From: Planomicrobium soli
Lineage (GTDB): Bacteria > Bacillota > Bacilli > Bacillales_A > Planococcaceae
Reading direction: 5' to 3'
DNA: 64,000 nucleotides
Assembly (NCBI RefSeq): GCF_003014655.1
Contig: NZ_PYAT01000010.1
Coordinates: 1-64,000 of the forward strand
Shown here: positions 34,346 to 42,761 of the stretch, piece after piece
How positions within the stretch are numbered: position 1 is the first letter of the stretch
Layout of the letters: the number at the start of each line of letters is the position of its first letter
Program-made: the position numbers and the translations under genes
Notes under the pieces: model-generated
The model's database searches: none
The model's input: only the letters and a program-made list of their open reading frames with translations
Told to the model about the DNA's origin: nothing

Positions 34346-35866
34346 TTATTTTTCTTCTTTAAATTGCGCCTGGCTCTTATGCCATGCACCTAATGATGCC
34401 AAGATGCCTAAAATGATAGCTGCTGCAGCTACTGCCGCTCCGCTTCCCAAAATAAACATATTGGAGTAACCTTCGTAGTTTCCAGTTTCTGTATCAAATT
34501 GCTTTAAAATATTCGTTCTAAGCAACCCGAACATCATGTATCCTAATACGATTGGTGTAATGATGCCTAAGCAAAACTTCCACCAGCCGCCAAGGCGAAT
34601 ATCGGAAATGCTGTTTGCATGGTCGCGCAGCAGATCTGCTTTGCGGAATACCCATACTACAAGAACAACTTCCACAAGTCCAACAGCGGCAACGCCGAAT
34701 TGGTTGATGAAATAATCGGCTACATCCAGGAAGTACAATCCGCCTTGAGTAGCAAACAAAATGGAAATCAAGGCAGCCAACCCGCCACCAAATGCAACTG
34801 CTTTGTTACGCGTTATGCCAAACTTCTCAGAAATACCCGCTACATATGTTTCAGTAATCGAGATCAATGAAGTTAGTCCCGCAAGTGTCAAGGATAAGAA
34901 GAACAAAGCTCCAAAGAAGCCGTTAAATCCTGGGAATTCATTAATGATCTGCGGGAAGACAACAAATGCTAAACCAACCCCGGCAGAAGCTACATCTGCA
35001 ACCGCTACGCCTTGTTGGCTTGCCATAAATCCTAATGCAGCGAATACGCCAATACCTGCAAGCAACTCAAATGCAGAGTTAGCAAATCCAGTAATAAAAG
35101 CGTTATTCGTGATATCCGATTTTTTCGGAAGGTAACTTGCGTAAGTGATCATGATAGCAAAAGCGACTGACAAACTAAAGAAAATATGCCCGTATGCCGC
35201 TACCCAAACCGAGGGATCCATAATGGCCTCGAAATTCGGTTTAAAGAATGCATCAAGACCCATTGCCGCTCCATCCAATGTTAGAGCGCGTATAACAACG
35301 ATCAAGAAAATCACAACAAGAGTCGGAATGAAAATACGGTTCGCAAGCTCGATTCCTTTTTTAACCCCTGCCAGCAAAATTCCAAGAGCGATTGCCCAAA
35401 CGAGCACTAATGGAATAAAGACGCCCCAGACAATTCCACCTGTTTGTCCAGGTTGAACCGTTAACTGCAAGAAATCGTTAAATAGGAAATCTTGTGTGTC
35501 TGCTCCCCAAGCTTGATTGAACGAGAAGATAGTATACCGCATCGCCCATGCGATAATGACTGCGTAATAACATGATATGATAAACGATACAAAAACCGCC
35601 CACCATCCAAGCCATTCCATTTTTTTGCCGCCTAATCTAAAAAATGATAACGGTGCAGATCCGCGGAATTTGTGGCCGATGGTGAATTCTAGAATAAGAA
35701 TAGGTATGCCTGCAGTCAACAAGGCAAACAAATAAGGTATAAAGAATGCTCCTCCACCATTTTCATAGGCCACATACGGAAAACGCCAAATGTTTCCTAG
35801 ACCAACCGCTGAACCTACAGCAGCCAAGATAAAGCCGGCGCGTGTTCCCCACTGTGAACGTTCCAT
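34346..35866 (-). CDS. Sodium-dependent amino acid transporter (NSS family, MetP-like)
   Basis: A 506-residue Na+-coupled symporter with about 12 membrane segments. Signature GSAVGLGNIWRFPYVAYENG in the first helix forms the Na+/substrate site. A MetS-like subunit follows, the arrangement known for the methionine/alanine importer MetPS, so methionine, alanine or another small neutral amino acid is the likely substrate. ATG 35866 follows AAAGGGGG. A TTTACT-N17-TATACT promoter lies about 90 bases upstream. Confidence 0.9.
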   Translation of the reverse strand: MERSQWGTRAGFILAAVGSAVGLGNIWRFPYVAYENGGGAFFIPYLFALLTAGIPILILEFTIGHKFRGSAPLSFFRLGGKKMEWLGWWAVFVSFIISCYYAVIIAWAMRYTIFSFNQAWGADTQDFLFNDFLQLTVQPGQTGGIVWGVFIPLVLVWAIALGILLAGVKKGIELANRIFIPTLVVIFLIVVIRALTLDGAAMGLDAFFKPNFEAIMDPSVWVAAYGHIFFSLSVAFAIMITYASYLPKKSDITNNAFITGFANSAFELLAGIGVFAALGFMASQQGVAVADVASAGVGLAFVVFPQIINEFPGFNGFFGALFFLSLTLAGLTSLISITETYVAGISEKFGITRNKAVAFGGGLAALISILFATQGGLYFLDVADYFINQFGVAAVGLVEVVLVVWVFRKADLLRDHANSISDIRLGGWWKFCLGIITPIVLGYMMFGLLRTNILKQFDTETGNYEGYSNMFILGSGAAVAAAAIILGILASLGAWHKSQAQFKEEK

Positions 35867-35952
35867 TTTTTTTCCCCCTTTAATAGTTTCCATTTTTCTT
35901 GCAGAAAAATAGGAAGTTTGTATATTTTCAGATTATTTATTAATCTAAAATC

Positions 35953-35981
35953 AGTATACCGAGGGGCATATATAAAGTAAA
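35953..35981 (-). promoter_or_regulatory. Putative promoter of the MetP-like operon
   Basis: Minus strand -35 TTTACT (35976-35981), 17 bases, -10 TATACT (35953-35958). Confidence 0.5.
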
Positions 35982-36028
35982 GATGATTTCAAAGAATTTT
36001 TACAAAAAACTATTCACTCAATAATAAA

Positions 36029-36055
36029 AAAGCAGAAATCATAGATTTCTGCTTT
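36029..36055 (-). terminator. Intrinsic terminator of the NhaC-type gene
   Basis: Perfect stem AAAGCAGAAATC / GATTTCTGCTTT, 3-base loop, T-run on the minus strand. Confidence 0.88.
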
Positions 36056-36071
36056 CAAGAATACTAGTTTT

Positions 36072-37637
36072 CTAATGTTTTTCAATGATTGGTTGTTGCC
36101 TAGACCAAAAAATGAATAATATTACTAAAATAATAATCACTGTTCCAAGCGCCATAAAGAGAGAGCCGGTTATACCTATGACTATATATCCGATTGCAGC
36201 GATGACAGCTGCAGTAATCGCATAAGGAAGCTGTGTAATAACATGATCTATATGGTTGCTTCCCGCTCCAGTCGACGAAAGAATGGTCGTATCCGAAATC
36301 GGAGAGCAGTGATCGCCGAAGACAGCACCAGCTAAAACCGCTGCCAGCGCCGGCAACAATAAATCCGGTTCAGCTTGCGACATGATTTTCCCGGCAATCG
36401 GCAATAGAATCCCAAATGATCCCCAAGACGTTCCGGTTGAAAAAGCCATCACGCCAGCTAAAAGGAATAACAGCACCGGCAAAATTGCAGTAGGAATATT
36501 CCCTTTCGCTACAGCATCAGCTAAATACTGGCCGGTTTGAAGGCCGCCGATCAAATAAGTCAAAGCCCAGGCAAAAATCAAAATAAGCACAGCGCCTATC
36601 ATTGATTTGATTCCTGCCAAGATTCCCCTGCCAATCCAGCTAGCGTTAGCTGCTTTATTGTATCTTATCTGCAGAGCATAAAGAATAATCGAAGTGCTGG
36701 CACCTAACAATCCACCTGTAAGAAGAGAAACAGGAACATCTGTGTTTTCAAAAATCAGCCAGATGTCAAAAACTTGACCAGCATTTTGATAACCCGTCCA
36801 AAGCATCGCACTAACCGTTCCGACTACCAATAGTAAAATTGGCAACAATAGATCCGATACCCGCCCGTGGTCATGTGCAGGAAAGTCTTCTTTCATTTCA
36901 CCCGGAATCGTTTTTTCTGCATCGAACAATTGCCCCGTGGTAATAGCCAATGTTTCGTGCTTTCTCATCGCTCCAAAATCAACGTCTCGCACAGCAACAA
37001 AAATTACAATGGCCATTGACGCCACCACATAAAAGTTCATCGGTGCCATCCATAGAAAAGCTTCTATAGCAGACATTGTGACATAAGTTTGCCCTGCTAA
37101 AATCGTCGCGACGATTCCAATTATAGCTGCACCCCAACTGGACACTGGTGATACTACACAGATCGGAGCAGCTGTCGAATCGATAAAGTAAGCTAATTTT
37201 GCCCGCGAAATTTTATAACGGTCTGTAATCGGCCGTGCCACTTGGCCGACTGCCAAGGCATTAAAATAATCATCAATAAAAATCAGGATACCCAGAAATA
37301 CTGTAAGAATTTTTGCGCCTCGCCGGGACTTGATGCGTTTAGATGCCCAATCAGCAAAGGCGCGGCTGCCTCCGGACAAGCTGACAAACGCAGTAATAAC
37401 TCCAAGAAGCAGCAAAAACAACAAGATAAAAACATTATAAGCGTTGAAGCCCTCGTCCCAGAATGTAATTGCAAACGAGTTAAAAAGCTCCTTCAGTGCT
37501 TCAATTGGCGAGAACGCCGTTAATATAAACGCGGCCGCTACAATTCCAGCGCCAAGCGAAAGCAGAACACGCCGAGTCAAAAGCACCATTACGATGGCTA
37601 TTATCGGCGGCAAAATCGAAAAAATCGTATTCTCCAT
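36072..37637 (-). CDS. NhaC-family transporter, probable lysine transporter (LysW type)
   Basis: A 521-residue, roughly 12-TM member of the NhaC Na+/H+ antiporter family. Conserved stretches FIDDYFNALAVGQVARPITD, DSTAAPICVVSPVSSWGA and GDHCSPISDTTILSS are present. By sequence alone it would be called a Na+/H+ antiporter. The lysine riboswitch in its leader changes the expected role: NhaC-type genes under an L-box have been proposed as lysine transporters (LysW), and lysine would shut this gene off. Start at ATG 37637 with AGGAGG at 9 bases; a TTG two codons earlier is too close. Confidence 0.85.
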   Translation of the reverse strand: MENTIFSILPPIIAIVMVLLTRRVLLSLGAGIVAAAFILTAFSPIEALKELFNSFAITFWDEGFNAYNVFILLFLLLLGVITAFVSLSGGSRAFADWASKRIKSRRGAKILTVFLGILIFIDDYFNALAVGQVARPITDRYKISRAKLAYFIDSTAAPICVVSPVSSWGAAIIGIVATILAGQTYVTMSAIEAFLWMAPMNFYVVASMAIVIFVAVRDVDFGAMRKHETLAITTGQLFDAEKTIPGEMKEDFPAHDHGRVSDLLLPILLLVVGTVSAMLWTGYQNAGQVFDIWLIFENTDVPVSLLTGGLLGASTSIILYALQIRYNKAANASWIGRGILAGIKSMIGAVLILIFAWALTYLIGGLQTGQYLADAVAKGNIPTAILPVLLFLLAGVMAFSTGTSWGSFGILLPIAGKIMSQAEPDLLLPALAAVLAGAVFGDHCSPISDTTILSSTGAGSNHIDHVITQLPYAITAAVIAAIGYIVIGITGSLFMALGTVIIILVILFIFWSRQQPIIEKH

Positions 37638-37676
37638 GTACAATATCCTCCTAGTTTTAGATGGAAGAGAAAATAG

Positions 37677-37717
37677 AAAAAGCCGGCTGCTCCATAAATG
37701 GATCCAGCCAGCTTTTT
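37677..37717 (-). terminator. Riboswitch-controlled terminator
   Basis: Minus strand: AAAAAGC-t-GGCTG, extended loop with CCAT-tt-ATGG, then CAGCC-g-GCTTTTT. It lies between the lysine aptamer and the ribosome binding site. Its upper part CCATTTATG is complementary to CATAAATGG in the aptamer, which gives an antiterminator. Confidence 0.85.
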
Positions 37718-37749
37718 AAAATTCGTCTGTGCATAAAACATCAAACAAT

Positions 37750-37926
37750 CCTATAGCTCTCCATTTATGAACGAACATAAATGACAGTGGCATTCTTATT
37801 CAGAATACCCCCAGCTCGTTTAGCCATAACAATCGCTAAACAAGCTTCGGCAAATCTTCCTTTCCGATACGTTCAACGCTGTTAAACTCCCGTATCTTAC
37901 TGATAAGCTTTGCGGCCTCTATCCAT
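37750..37926 (-). promoter_or_regulatory. Lysine riboswitch (L-box)
   Basis: Minus strand leader of the NhaC-type gene. It contains, in order, the conserved L-box blocks: ATAGAGGCCGC opening with the P1 strand, ATCAGTA, ATTTGCCGAAGC, GAGCTGGGGGTATTC ... GAATGCCACTGTCATT, and the closing GGAGAGCTATAGG. Order and spacing match the five-helix lysine aptamer. A terminator follows, so lysine binding should end transcription early. Confidence 0.92.
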
Positions 37927-37927
37927 C

Positions 37928-37955
37928 AATATATAATTCCTAAATAGCATAACAA
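37928..37955 (-). promoter_or_regulatory. Promoter of the lysine riboswitch transcript
   Basis: Minus strand -35 TTGTTA (37950-37955), 16 bases, -10 TATATT (37928-37933). Transcription would start just at the aptamer edge. A second -35-like TTGACA lies at 37980-37985. Confidence 0.55.
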
Positions 37956-38000
37956 GTAATAAAGCCAAAATCAAATGTATGTCAAATGCGAATATTCTTA

Positions 38001-39344
38001 TTACTTCAACGTCTTAGTCCGAAAAAATTGGCTAAAAACATCACGGATAAATTCCGGCATAAAATATGTTTTTGGTGCACGCTTTAAAGCCGGAAAAAAG
38101 TACCCGAATGTAAACATATCCAAAGTAATCAACCGATAAATCTGATCATGGACTGCCTGTTTACCGTTAACGTATAATTTACGCCCTTCAAGCTCCAGAT
38201 TCTTATGGATGATATTCCCAAAATACACACCTCTGAATCCCAATCCCTTCAGTTCAATATGCGGCCATTCCGTGTTCAGCGATTGCAGATAAATTTCTTT
38301 CAGCTCTGCACCCGTCAATTCAATCAAACACGGATTGATCGGATGCGGCAGCATTTTATGGAAATTATAGCGGGTGGTCTGCCCTTCAGGCAAATCATCC
38401 ATAAAAATCCCAGCGTTAAATAGGGCACAATCTGCATTGGAAAACTCGATCATCGCTTCACCAAACAAGTTCGCAAGCTCCGAATCTTTAAACCACTCCG
38501 CTTTCAGTTTTTCAGTATTGAAAAAAACCGGTTCATTCAACTGGCTTTTCCCTTCCTCCAGCAAGCAGTCATCAAAAGATTCATCAGGATTGCGCAAGTT
38601 CGCCGTTTCGATCAAGTAAGCTTTTTTATCTTTTAACGTGCTTTCGATTGTCACATGGCCGACGTACATGCCAAATTTCCCTGCTGCTCCAAGAAGCGTA
38701 TCTCCGATCATTTTCCCTTCGTGGAAGAGATGATGCGTATGGGCACCAAGAATTACATCGATATCCGGACACATCTCAGCGAGAAGTTCATCATCCTTCA
38801 CTCCAAGATGCGACAAACAAACGATCAAGTCAGTCTGCCCTTTTATCTCCTCTACCGCTTCTATTATGGCCTCTTTTCCTTCAGATATGGTCCAGCCAAG
38901 CCTTTTGTAGAAAGGAGTGAATTCAGCTGTTGCACCGACCAAACCGATTTTTATGCCGCCTTTTGTTTTCAGGATATGATATGGCTTGGCCCATTTCGGC
39001 CGAGTGCCTGACGCATCTTTTAAATTGCCGACGACCACTTCAAAATCAGCTTGTAGATATAAATCATTCAATTCTTCCATCGTTAGCGTAATACCTTCGT
39101 TATTGCCGATTGTTACTGCATCATATCCCGCTTCATTGAGCAAGACTATGTTGCCTTTTCCTGCTGACCCTTCACTGTATGGATGGGAACGGTCAACATG
39201 GTCGCCGATATCAAGAATCAAACAAGCGTCCCCTTCTTCTTCGTGCCAGCGTTTGCGTTCCGTCAGCAAAGCTTTAATGCTCGGCCAATTTGCAAAATGG
39301 CTATGCAAATCGTTGGTATGGTAAATGTGTATGGTCTCGCTCAT
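38001..39344 (-). CDS. yunD: Cytoplasmic 5'-nucleotidase family metallophosphatase (YunD)
   Basis: A 447-residue UshA-type protein without a signal peptide. Metal ligands lie in NDLHSH, DIGDHVDRS and LGAHTHH; the usual GNHE is GNNEGIT here, a change I believe is typical of the YunD branch, so one metal ligand is replaced. C-terminal 5'-nucleotidase domain with NADCALFNAG. It differs from the secreted enzyme at 27990 in place and probably in substrate. Third gene of yunF-yunE-yunD; 12 bases after yunE. Confidence 0.88.
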   Translation of the reverse strand: MSETIHIYHTNDLHSHFANWPSIKALLTERKRWHEEEGDACLILDIGDHVDRSHPYSEGSAGKGNIVLLNEAGYDAVTIGNNEGITLTMEELNDLYLQADFEVVVGNLKDASGTRPKWAKPYHILKTKGGIKIGLVGATAEFTPFYKRLGWTISEGKEAIIEAVEEIKGQTDLIVCLSHLGVKDDELLAEMCPDIDVILGAHTHHLFHEGKMIGDTLLGAAGKFGMYVGHVTIESTLKDKKAYLIETANLRNPDESFDDCLLEEGKSQLNEPVFFNTEKLKAEWFKDSELANLFGEAMIEFSNADCALFNAGIFMDDLPEGQTTRYNFHKMLPHPINPCLIELTGAELKEIYLQSLNTEWPHIELKGLGFRGVYFGNIIHKNLELEGRKLYVNGKQAVHDQIYRLITLDMFTFGYFFPALKRAPKTYFMPEFIRDVFSQFFRTKTLK

Positions 39345-39356
39345 GAAAACACCTCT

Positions 39357-40184
39357 TTAAGAACTGAATAACCCTTCATAGATGGAACGCAGCCCCAGTA
39401 CTAAGAGCGCAATCCTTAAAATAATAACCAACGTATCGGAATTGAGTTTTTTGTTCAGCGCTGCACCGATTTTAGCACCTATATATGCCCCTGGCACTAC
39501 GGCAAGCGTGTAGATCCACGGCACATTGCCAAGTGAAATATGCGTGATTGAATTGACGATGGCCGATAAGAACACCATAAACATAGAGGTTCCGACTGCC
39601 ACATGCGGTGGAAACAAAAACAACAAAATCATGGCTGGAACGATCATTGAACCGCCGCCGATGCCAAACAATCCTGAAACAAACCCGATGCCAAACGTTA
39701 AAAGCATCGCAAACCAGATTGGATAGCCGTAAATATACTCCTTGTTCTGGTTATCAACGAATTTATATGTCCTGCCATGCTCAACAAACCAATGAACCGT
39801 CTTTAAACGGTCACGGACTAAGAGAAGCAAAGCCAACAAAACCAGCAAAATACCGAAATACAAATTAAAGGAAGGCAGGTCCAGACCTTTATTTGCAAAC
39901 GCGCCAAGGACCGTGCCTGGTGCACTGCCAACGAAAAAGATAAAGCCGCTCCTATAGTCGACCGTTTTTACCTTCATATAGGAAAGCGTTGAGGACAGCC
40001 CGATGAAAATCATCATGATGACCGATAATCCGACAATTTTCTGCGGCGATAAATCCGGAAAAAAAGCAAAAGCCGTTCCAAGGAACAGCAGCGATGGAAC
40101 GAGAATGACTCCTCCGCCCAGGCCAACTAATGCACCGACGATTCCGGCAAACAACCCGACAATCGCCATCAAGACAAATATCAA
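39357..40184 (-). CDS. yunE: TSUP family membrane transporter (YunE)
   Basis: A 275-residue protein with 7-8 hydrophobic segments and the two TSUP/TauE repeats, each starting GxxxGLxGxGGG (VGALVGLGGGVILVPSLL and GLFGIGGGSMIVPA). TSUP proteins export or import sulphite, sulphoacetate or related anions. TTG start directly after the yunF stop, with AAGGAGG inside yunF, so translation is coupled. Confidence 0.9.
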   Translation of the reverse strand: MIFVLMAIVGLFAGIVGALVGLGGGVILVPSLLFLGTAFAFFPDLSPQKIVGLSVIMMIFIGLSSTLSYMKVKTVDYRSGFIFFVGSAPGTVLGAFANKGLDLPSFNLYFGILLVLLALLLLVRDRLKTVHWFVEHGRTYKFVDNQNKEYIYGYPIWFAMLLTFGIGFVSGLFGIGGGSMIVPAMILLFLFPPHVAVGTSMFMVFLSAIVNSITHISLGNVPWIYTLAVVPGAYIGAKIGAALNKKLNSDTLVIILRIALLVLGLRSIYEGLFSS

Positions 40185-41048
40185 CTAAAATCCTCCTTCA
40201 AATAAATCCATTTGCTTTGGTGCCAAGTTGTTATATTCTAAACCGTTCAGCTCTTTGAATGCTTTGGCATTTCCCGCTGCATGACCGCCTGAATTGTTAT
40301 TGAAAATAACATATACTTGGTCGGTCGTGCTATTTAAACTATTGACTGCTTCGTTGATTTCCTTCAACTCTTCTTTGTTGTAATCGTACAAATAACGCAC
40401 TTCACGCCATTTTTGTCCATGTCCCGGACTTGTCCAGCCATGGACATTTCGACCATGAAGACGCACGAGCACTTTATCAGTACGGGTTGAAATCGGAACA
40501 AGCGGGATAGAACCATCTCCTGCCTGCGGCTCATCGCATACTGAATGAATTAAGTTGTTTTCTCTTAAAAATTCGAGTGTTTTCTCGCGCAGCTCTGGCG
40601 AGTACCAAGACTGGTGACGAAATTCTATTGCTAAATCAAATTCCTTCAATTTTTCCGAAATCCCCCTAATTTGATCAACGTGTTCTTTCTTGCAATCAAA
40701 CCACGGCGGAAATTGAAGCAAAACCATGGCAAGTTTCCCCGCTTCTTTCATTGGCCGAACTGACTTGATATAGGCCTCAAACATAGCATCAACACTTTCA
40801 AACGGGTTCTCGCCTCGCTGATGCCCGGTCATCCCCTGATAAGCCTTGACAATGAACTGAAAGCCGTCAGGGGTCTCATTGATCCATTTGGTAATATTTC
40901 GTTCAGGCTGCACCGCATAAAATGACGAATCCAGCTCCACAATAGGAAAATGGGAACTGTAATCGATTAATCGTTCTGTTTTTTTCGACCCGGGGCTATA
41001 AACATCCGGATGATCGCCCCATCCCGTCAATCCAATATTAATCATCAT
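40185..41048 (-). CDS. yunF: DUF72 family protein (YunF)
   Basis: A 287-residue TIM-barrel protein. Conserved DUF72 features are visible: IGLTGWGDHPD, SSFYAVQPERNITKW, LLQFPPWF, EFRHQSWYSPE and YVIFNNNSGGHAAGNA. Catalytic function is unknown. First gene of yunF-yunE-yunD. Start at ATG 41048 with GGAGG 4 bases upstream; ATG 41045 is equally possible. Confidence 0.88.
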   Translation of the reverse strand: MMINIGLTGWGDHPDVYSPGSKKTERLIDYSSHFPIVELDSSFYAVQPERNITKWINETPDGFQFIVKAYQGMTGHQRGENPFESVDAMFEAYIKSVRPMKEAGKLAMVLLQFPPWFDCKKEHVDQIRGISEKLKEFDLAIEFRHQSWYSPELREKTLEFLRENNLIHSVCDEPQAGDGSIPLVPISTRTDKVLVRLHGRNVHGWTSPGHGQKWREVRYLYDYNKEELKEINEAVNSLNSTTDQVYVIFNNNSGGHAAGNAKAFKELNGLEYNNLAPKQMDLFEGGF

Positions 41049-41262
41049 TTCGCCTCCAATTTCCTTTGTTATTTTATGATAGCACAATATCAGTAAAAGG
41101 TCGTTTGGCCAATATTACTCCAGCTGAACAGCTAACCTTATTGCTATTATTCCATTTTATAGATTTCGAAAGAAAAACAACATGAAGATAATTTCAATAA
41201 CTTTCGAATCCAGGCTTTCCTATGATAGACTTTTCTCAGCTATATTTTTAGGAGGGCTCCAA

Positions 41263-41940
41263 ATGACAATAACATGGGACCACCACGGAATTATTGAAAA
41301 GTTCGAAGCCTGCCGCAATGAAGAATTAGCCCGCCCGATGGCTGCCTATATGAAAAATCAGTTTCCGTTTCTCGGCATCCAAAGCCCGCTCCGAAAACAG
41401 CTGCTTAAAGAACAATTTACAGAATATGCCCTACCTAAACCTGATGCAATATTCGAAGAAGCTTGGAAGCTATATCGATTGCAGGAGCGGGAATATCAGT
41501 ATGCCGCTATCGCATTGCTTGAGAAAATGTCTCAACATTTAACAGCTGATGATTTGCCTTTTCTCCGTAACCTGATTGAAACAAAATCCTGGTGGGATAG
41601 CGTCGATGCCATAGCACCCACGCTTGTTGGCAAAATTGTACTTAACGAACGCGAAACAGGCGCGAAAATTATGTTCGACTGGTCTGCATCAGACAATATG
41701 TGGACAAATCGCGCCGCCATTTTGCATCAACTTAAATATAAAGAAAAAACGGATACTGAGCTTCTTGCGAATATTGTCTGCCAACATGCCGAATCCCCAG
41801 AGTTTTTTCATCAGAAAGCAATGGGCTGGGCCTTGCGTGAATATGCTAAAACCGATTCGGAATGGGTAAAAAGGTTTGTCAGCAACTGTCCCATGAAACC
41901 GCTTAGCAAACGGGAAGCATTGAAAAATATCATACAATAA
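41263..41940 (+). CDS. DNA alkylation repair protein (AlkD-like HEAT-repeat glycosylase)
   Basis: A 225-residue all-helical protein of the AlkC/AlkD family, which excises N3- and N7-alkylated purines. Conserved segments KSWWDSVDAIAP (with the catalytic Asp), SDNMWTNRAAILHQL and FFHQKAMGWALREYAKT are present. Length is normal. ATG 41263 behind AGGAGGG; an upstream in-frame ATG at 41182 has no site. Single gene with its own terminator. Confidence 0.9.
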   Translation: MTITWDHHGIIEKFEACRNEELARPMAAYMKNQFPFLGIQSPLRKQLLKEQFTEYALPKPDAIFEEAWKLYRLQEREYQYAAIALLEKMSQHLTADDLPFLRNLIETKSWWDSVDAIAPTLVGKIVLNERETGAKIMFDWSASDNMWTNRAAILHQLKYKEKTDTELLANIVCQHAESPEFFHQKAMGWALREYAKTDSEWVKRFVSNCPMKPLSKREALKNIIQ

Positions 41941-41966
41941 AAGCCCAGCGCATGCGCTGGGCTTTT
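41939..41966 (+). terminator. Intrinsic terminator of the alkD-like gene
   Basis: Palindrome AAAAGCCCAGCGC-at-GCGCTGGGCTTTT. A copy differing by one base is found at 42324-42351. Confidence 0.88.
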
Positions 41967-42020
41967 ATCTAGTTTGTAGAGAAACTCTTTTACTCCATTG
42001 AAATAGATATCACTCTTGCT

Positions 42021-42095
42021 ATTCCGCCAAACAGCTCCGCTTGCCTCGGGCTCGCGCCGAAATCCCGATGGCGACTCCGCTGTTTGGCTCCATAG
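42021..42095. repeat. Structured intergenic repeat, short copy with internal deletion
   Basis: Begins ATTCCGCCAAACAGC and ends GCTGTTTGGCTCCATAG. It lines up with both ends of the long copy at 56967-57085 but lacks the middle. Outer arms GCCAAACAGC (42026-42035) and GCTGTTTGGC (42079-42088) pair perfectly. Confidence 0.7.
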
Positions 42096-42173
42096 CTAAA
42101 GAAAAAGCAGCAAACCCCGGCCTGTTTGAGTCTGCTCTGGTTCTTTATTCGCTAAGTAACTTGCTAGTTTAAA

Positions 42174-42291
42174 TGGAGCGGAAGCCGGCGACTCCAGCGG
42201 GAAAGCGAGCAGGTTGAGACCCTGGAGGCGCGAAAGCGCTGAAGCGGCTCAACCTGCTCGCCCGCGGAACGCGTCCGGCTAGAGTGGAATA
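42174..42291. repeat. Structured intergenic repeat, long copy in inverse orientation
   Basis: Starts ATGGAGCGGAAGCCGG and contains GACTCCAGCGGGAAAGCGAG and CCCGCGGAACGCG, blocks shared with the copy at 56967-57085 in the other orientation. Outer arms AGCCGG/CCGGCT (42183-42188, 42275-42280) and inner arms GAGCAGGTTGAG/CTCAACCTGCTC (42207-42218, 42248-42259) are perfect inverted repeats. The 450-base gap between the alkD-like gene and the next gene holds this copy, the short copy and two identical-type terminators, and no gene that I can support. Confidence 0.75.
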
Positions 42292-42323
42292 AACAGCTAG
42301 CCAACTTTCTCGACGGCCCGTAT

Positions 42324-42351
42324 AAAAGCCCAGCGCACGCGCTGGGCTTTT
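42324..42351 (+). terminator. Second copy of the alkD terminator hairpin
   Basis: AAAAGCCCAGCGC-ac-GCGCTGGGCTTTT, the same hairpin as 41939-41966 with one changed loop base. Confidence 0.75.
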
Positions 42352-42391
42352 ATCTTTTTCCATTATCCAATGAACTTGCCATTTCAGTTTT

Positions 42392-42577
42392 TTAAAATAT
42401 TCCGCCGAGCCCTTTTCCTCCAATGACTGATTTTGCAGATTCCATCAATTCATTTTTTTCATTTTCATCGATCTTACCATCAGCGTGAGCTTGTTTTGCC
42501 TGTTCCATTACTTCTTTTGCTTGCCCAAGGTCTGCGTTGCTAAGCTTTTCTTTCAAAGCATCGAAAGTTTGACTCAT
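42392..42577 (-). CDS. Small hypothetical protein
   Basis: A 61-residue charged, helical protein (MSQTFDALKEKLSNADLGQA ... KIDENEKNELMESAKSVIGG) ending in a glycine-rich GKGLGGIF. AAGGAGG stands 10 bases before the ATG, which supports expression. I do not recognise the family. It is a single gene between the repeat region and the suf operon terminator. Confidence 0.7.
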   Translation of the reverse strand: MSQTFDALKEKLSNADLGQAKEVMEQAKQAHADGKIDENEKNELMESAKSVIGGKGLGGIF

Positions 42578-42714
42578 CTACAACATACCTCCTTAATTTT
42601 TTTCTTCTTTGCTTGTATACCCCGCGGATTAATAGTAAAACAGCATAAATTTAGCTTTATCTTTTAGAAAAAAATTCGGACCAGATACAGGACGGCTCAC
42701 AGCAAAATCAAAAA

Positions 42715-42748
42715 AGCTCTTGGCATGAACGAAATCATGCCAAGAGCT
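42715..42748 (-). terminator. Intrinsic terminator of the suf operon
   Basis: Perfect 14-base stem AGCTCTTGGCATGA with its complement, 6-base loop, six T on the minus strand, 14 bases after sufB. Confidence 0.92.
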
Positions 42749-42761
42749 GCTTATTAATCTA

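Noticed and set aside
42169-42423. 84-codon minus-strand frame across the structured repeat
   Set aside because: It arises from the GC-rich palindromic repeat; the translation is Arg/Ala/Gly-rich and there is no ribosome binding site.
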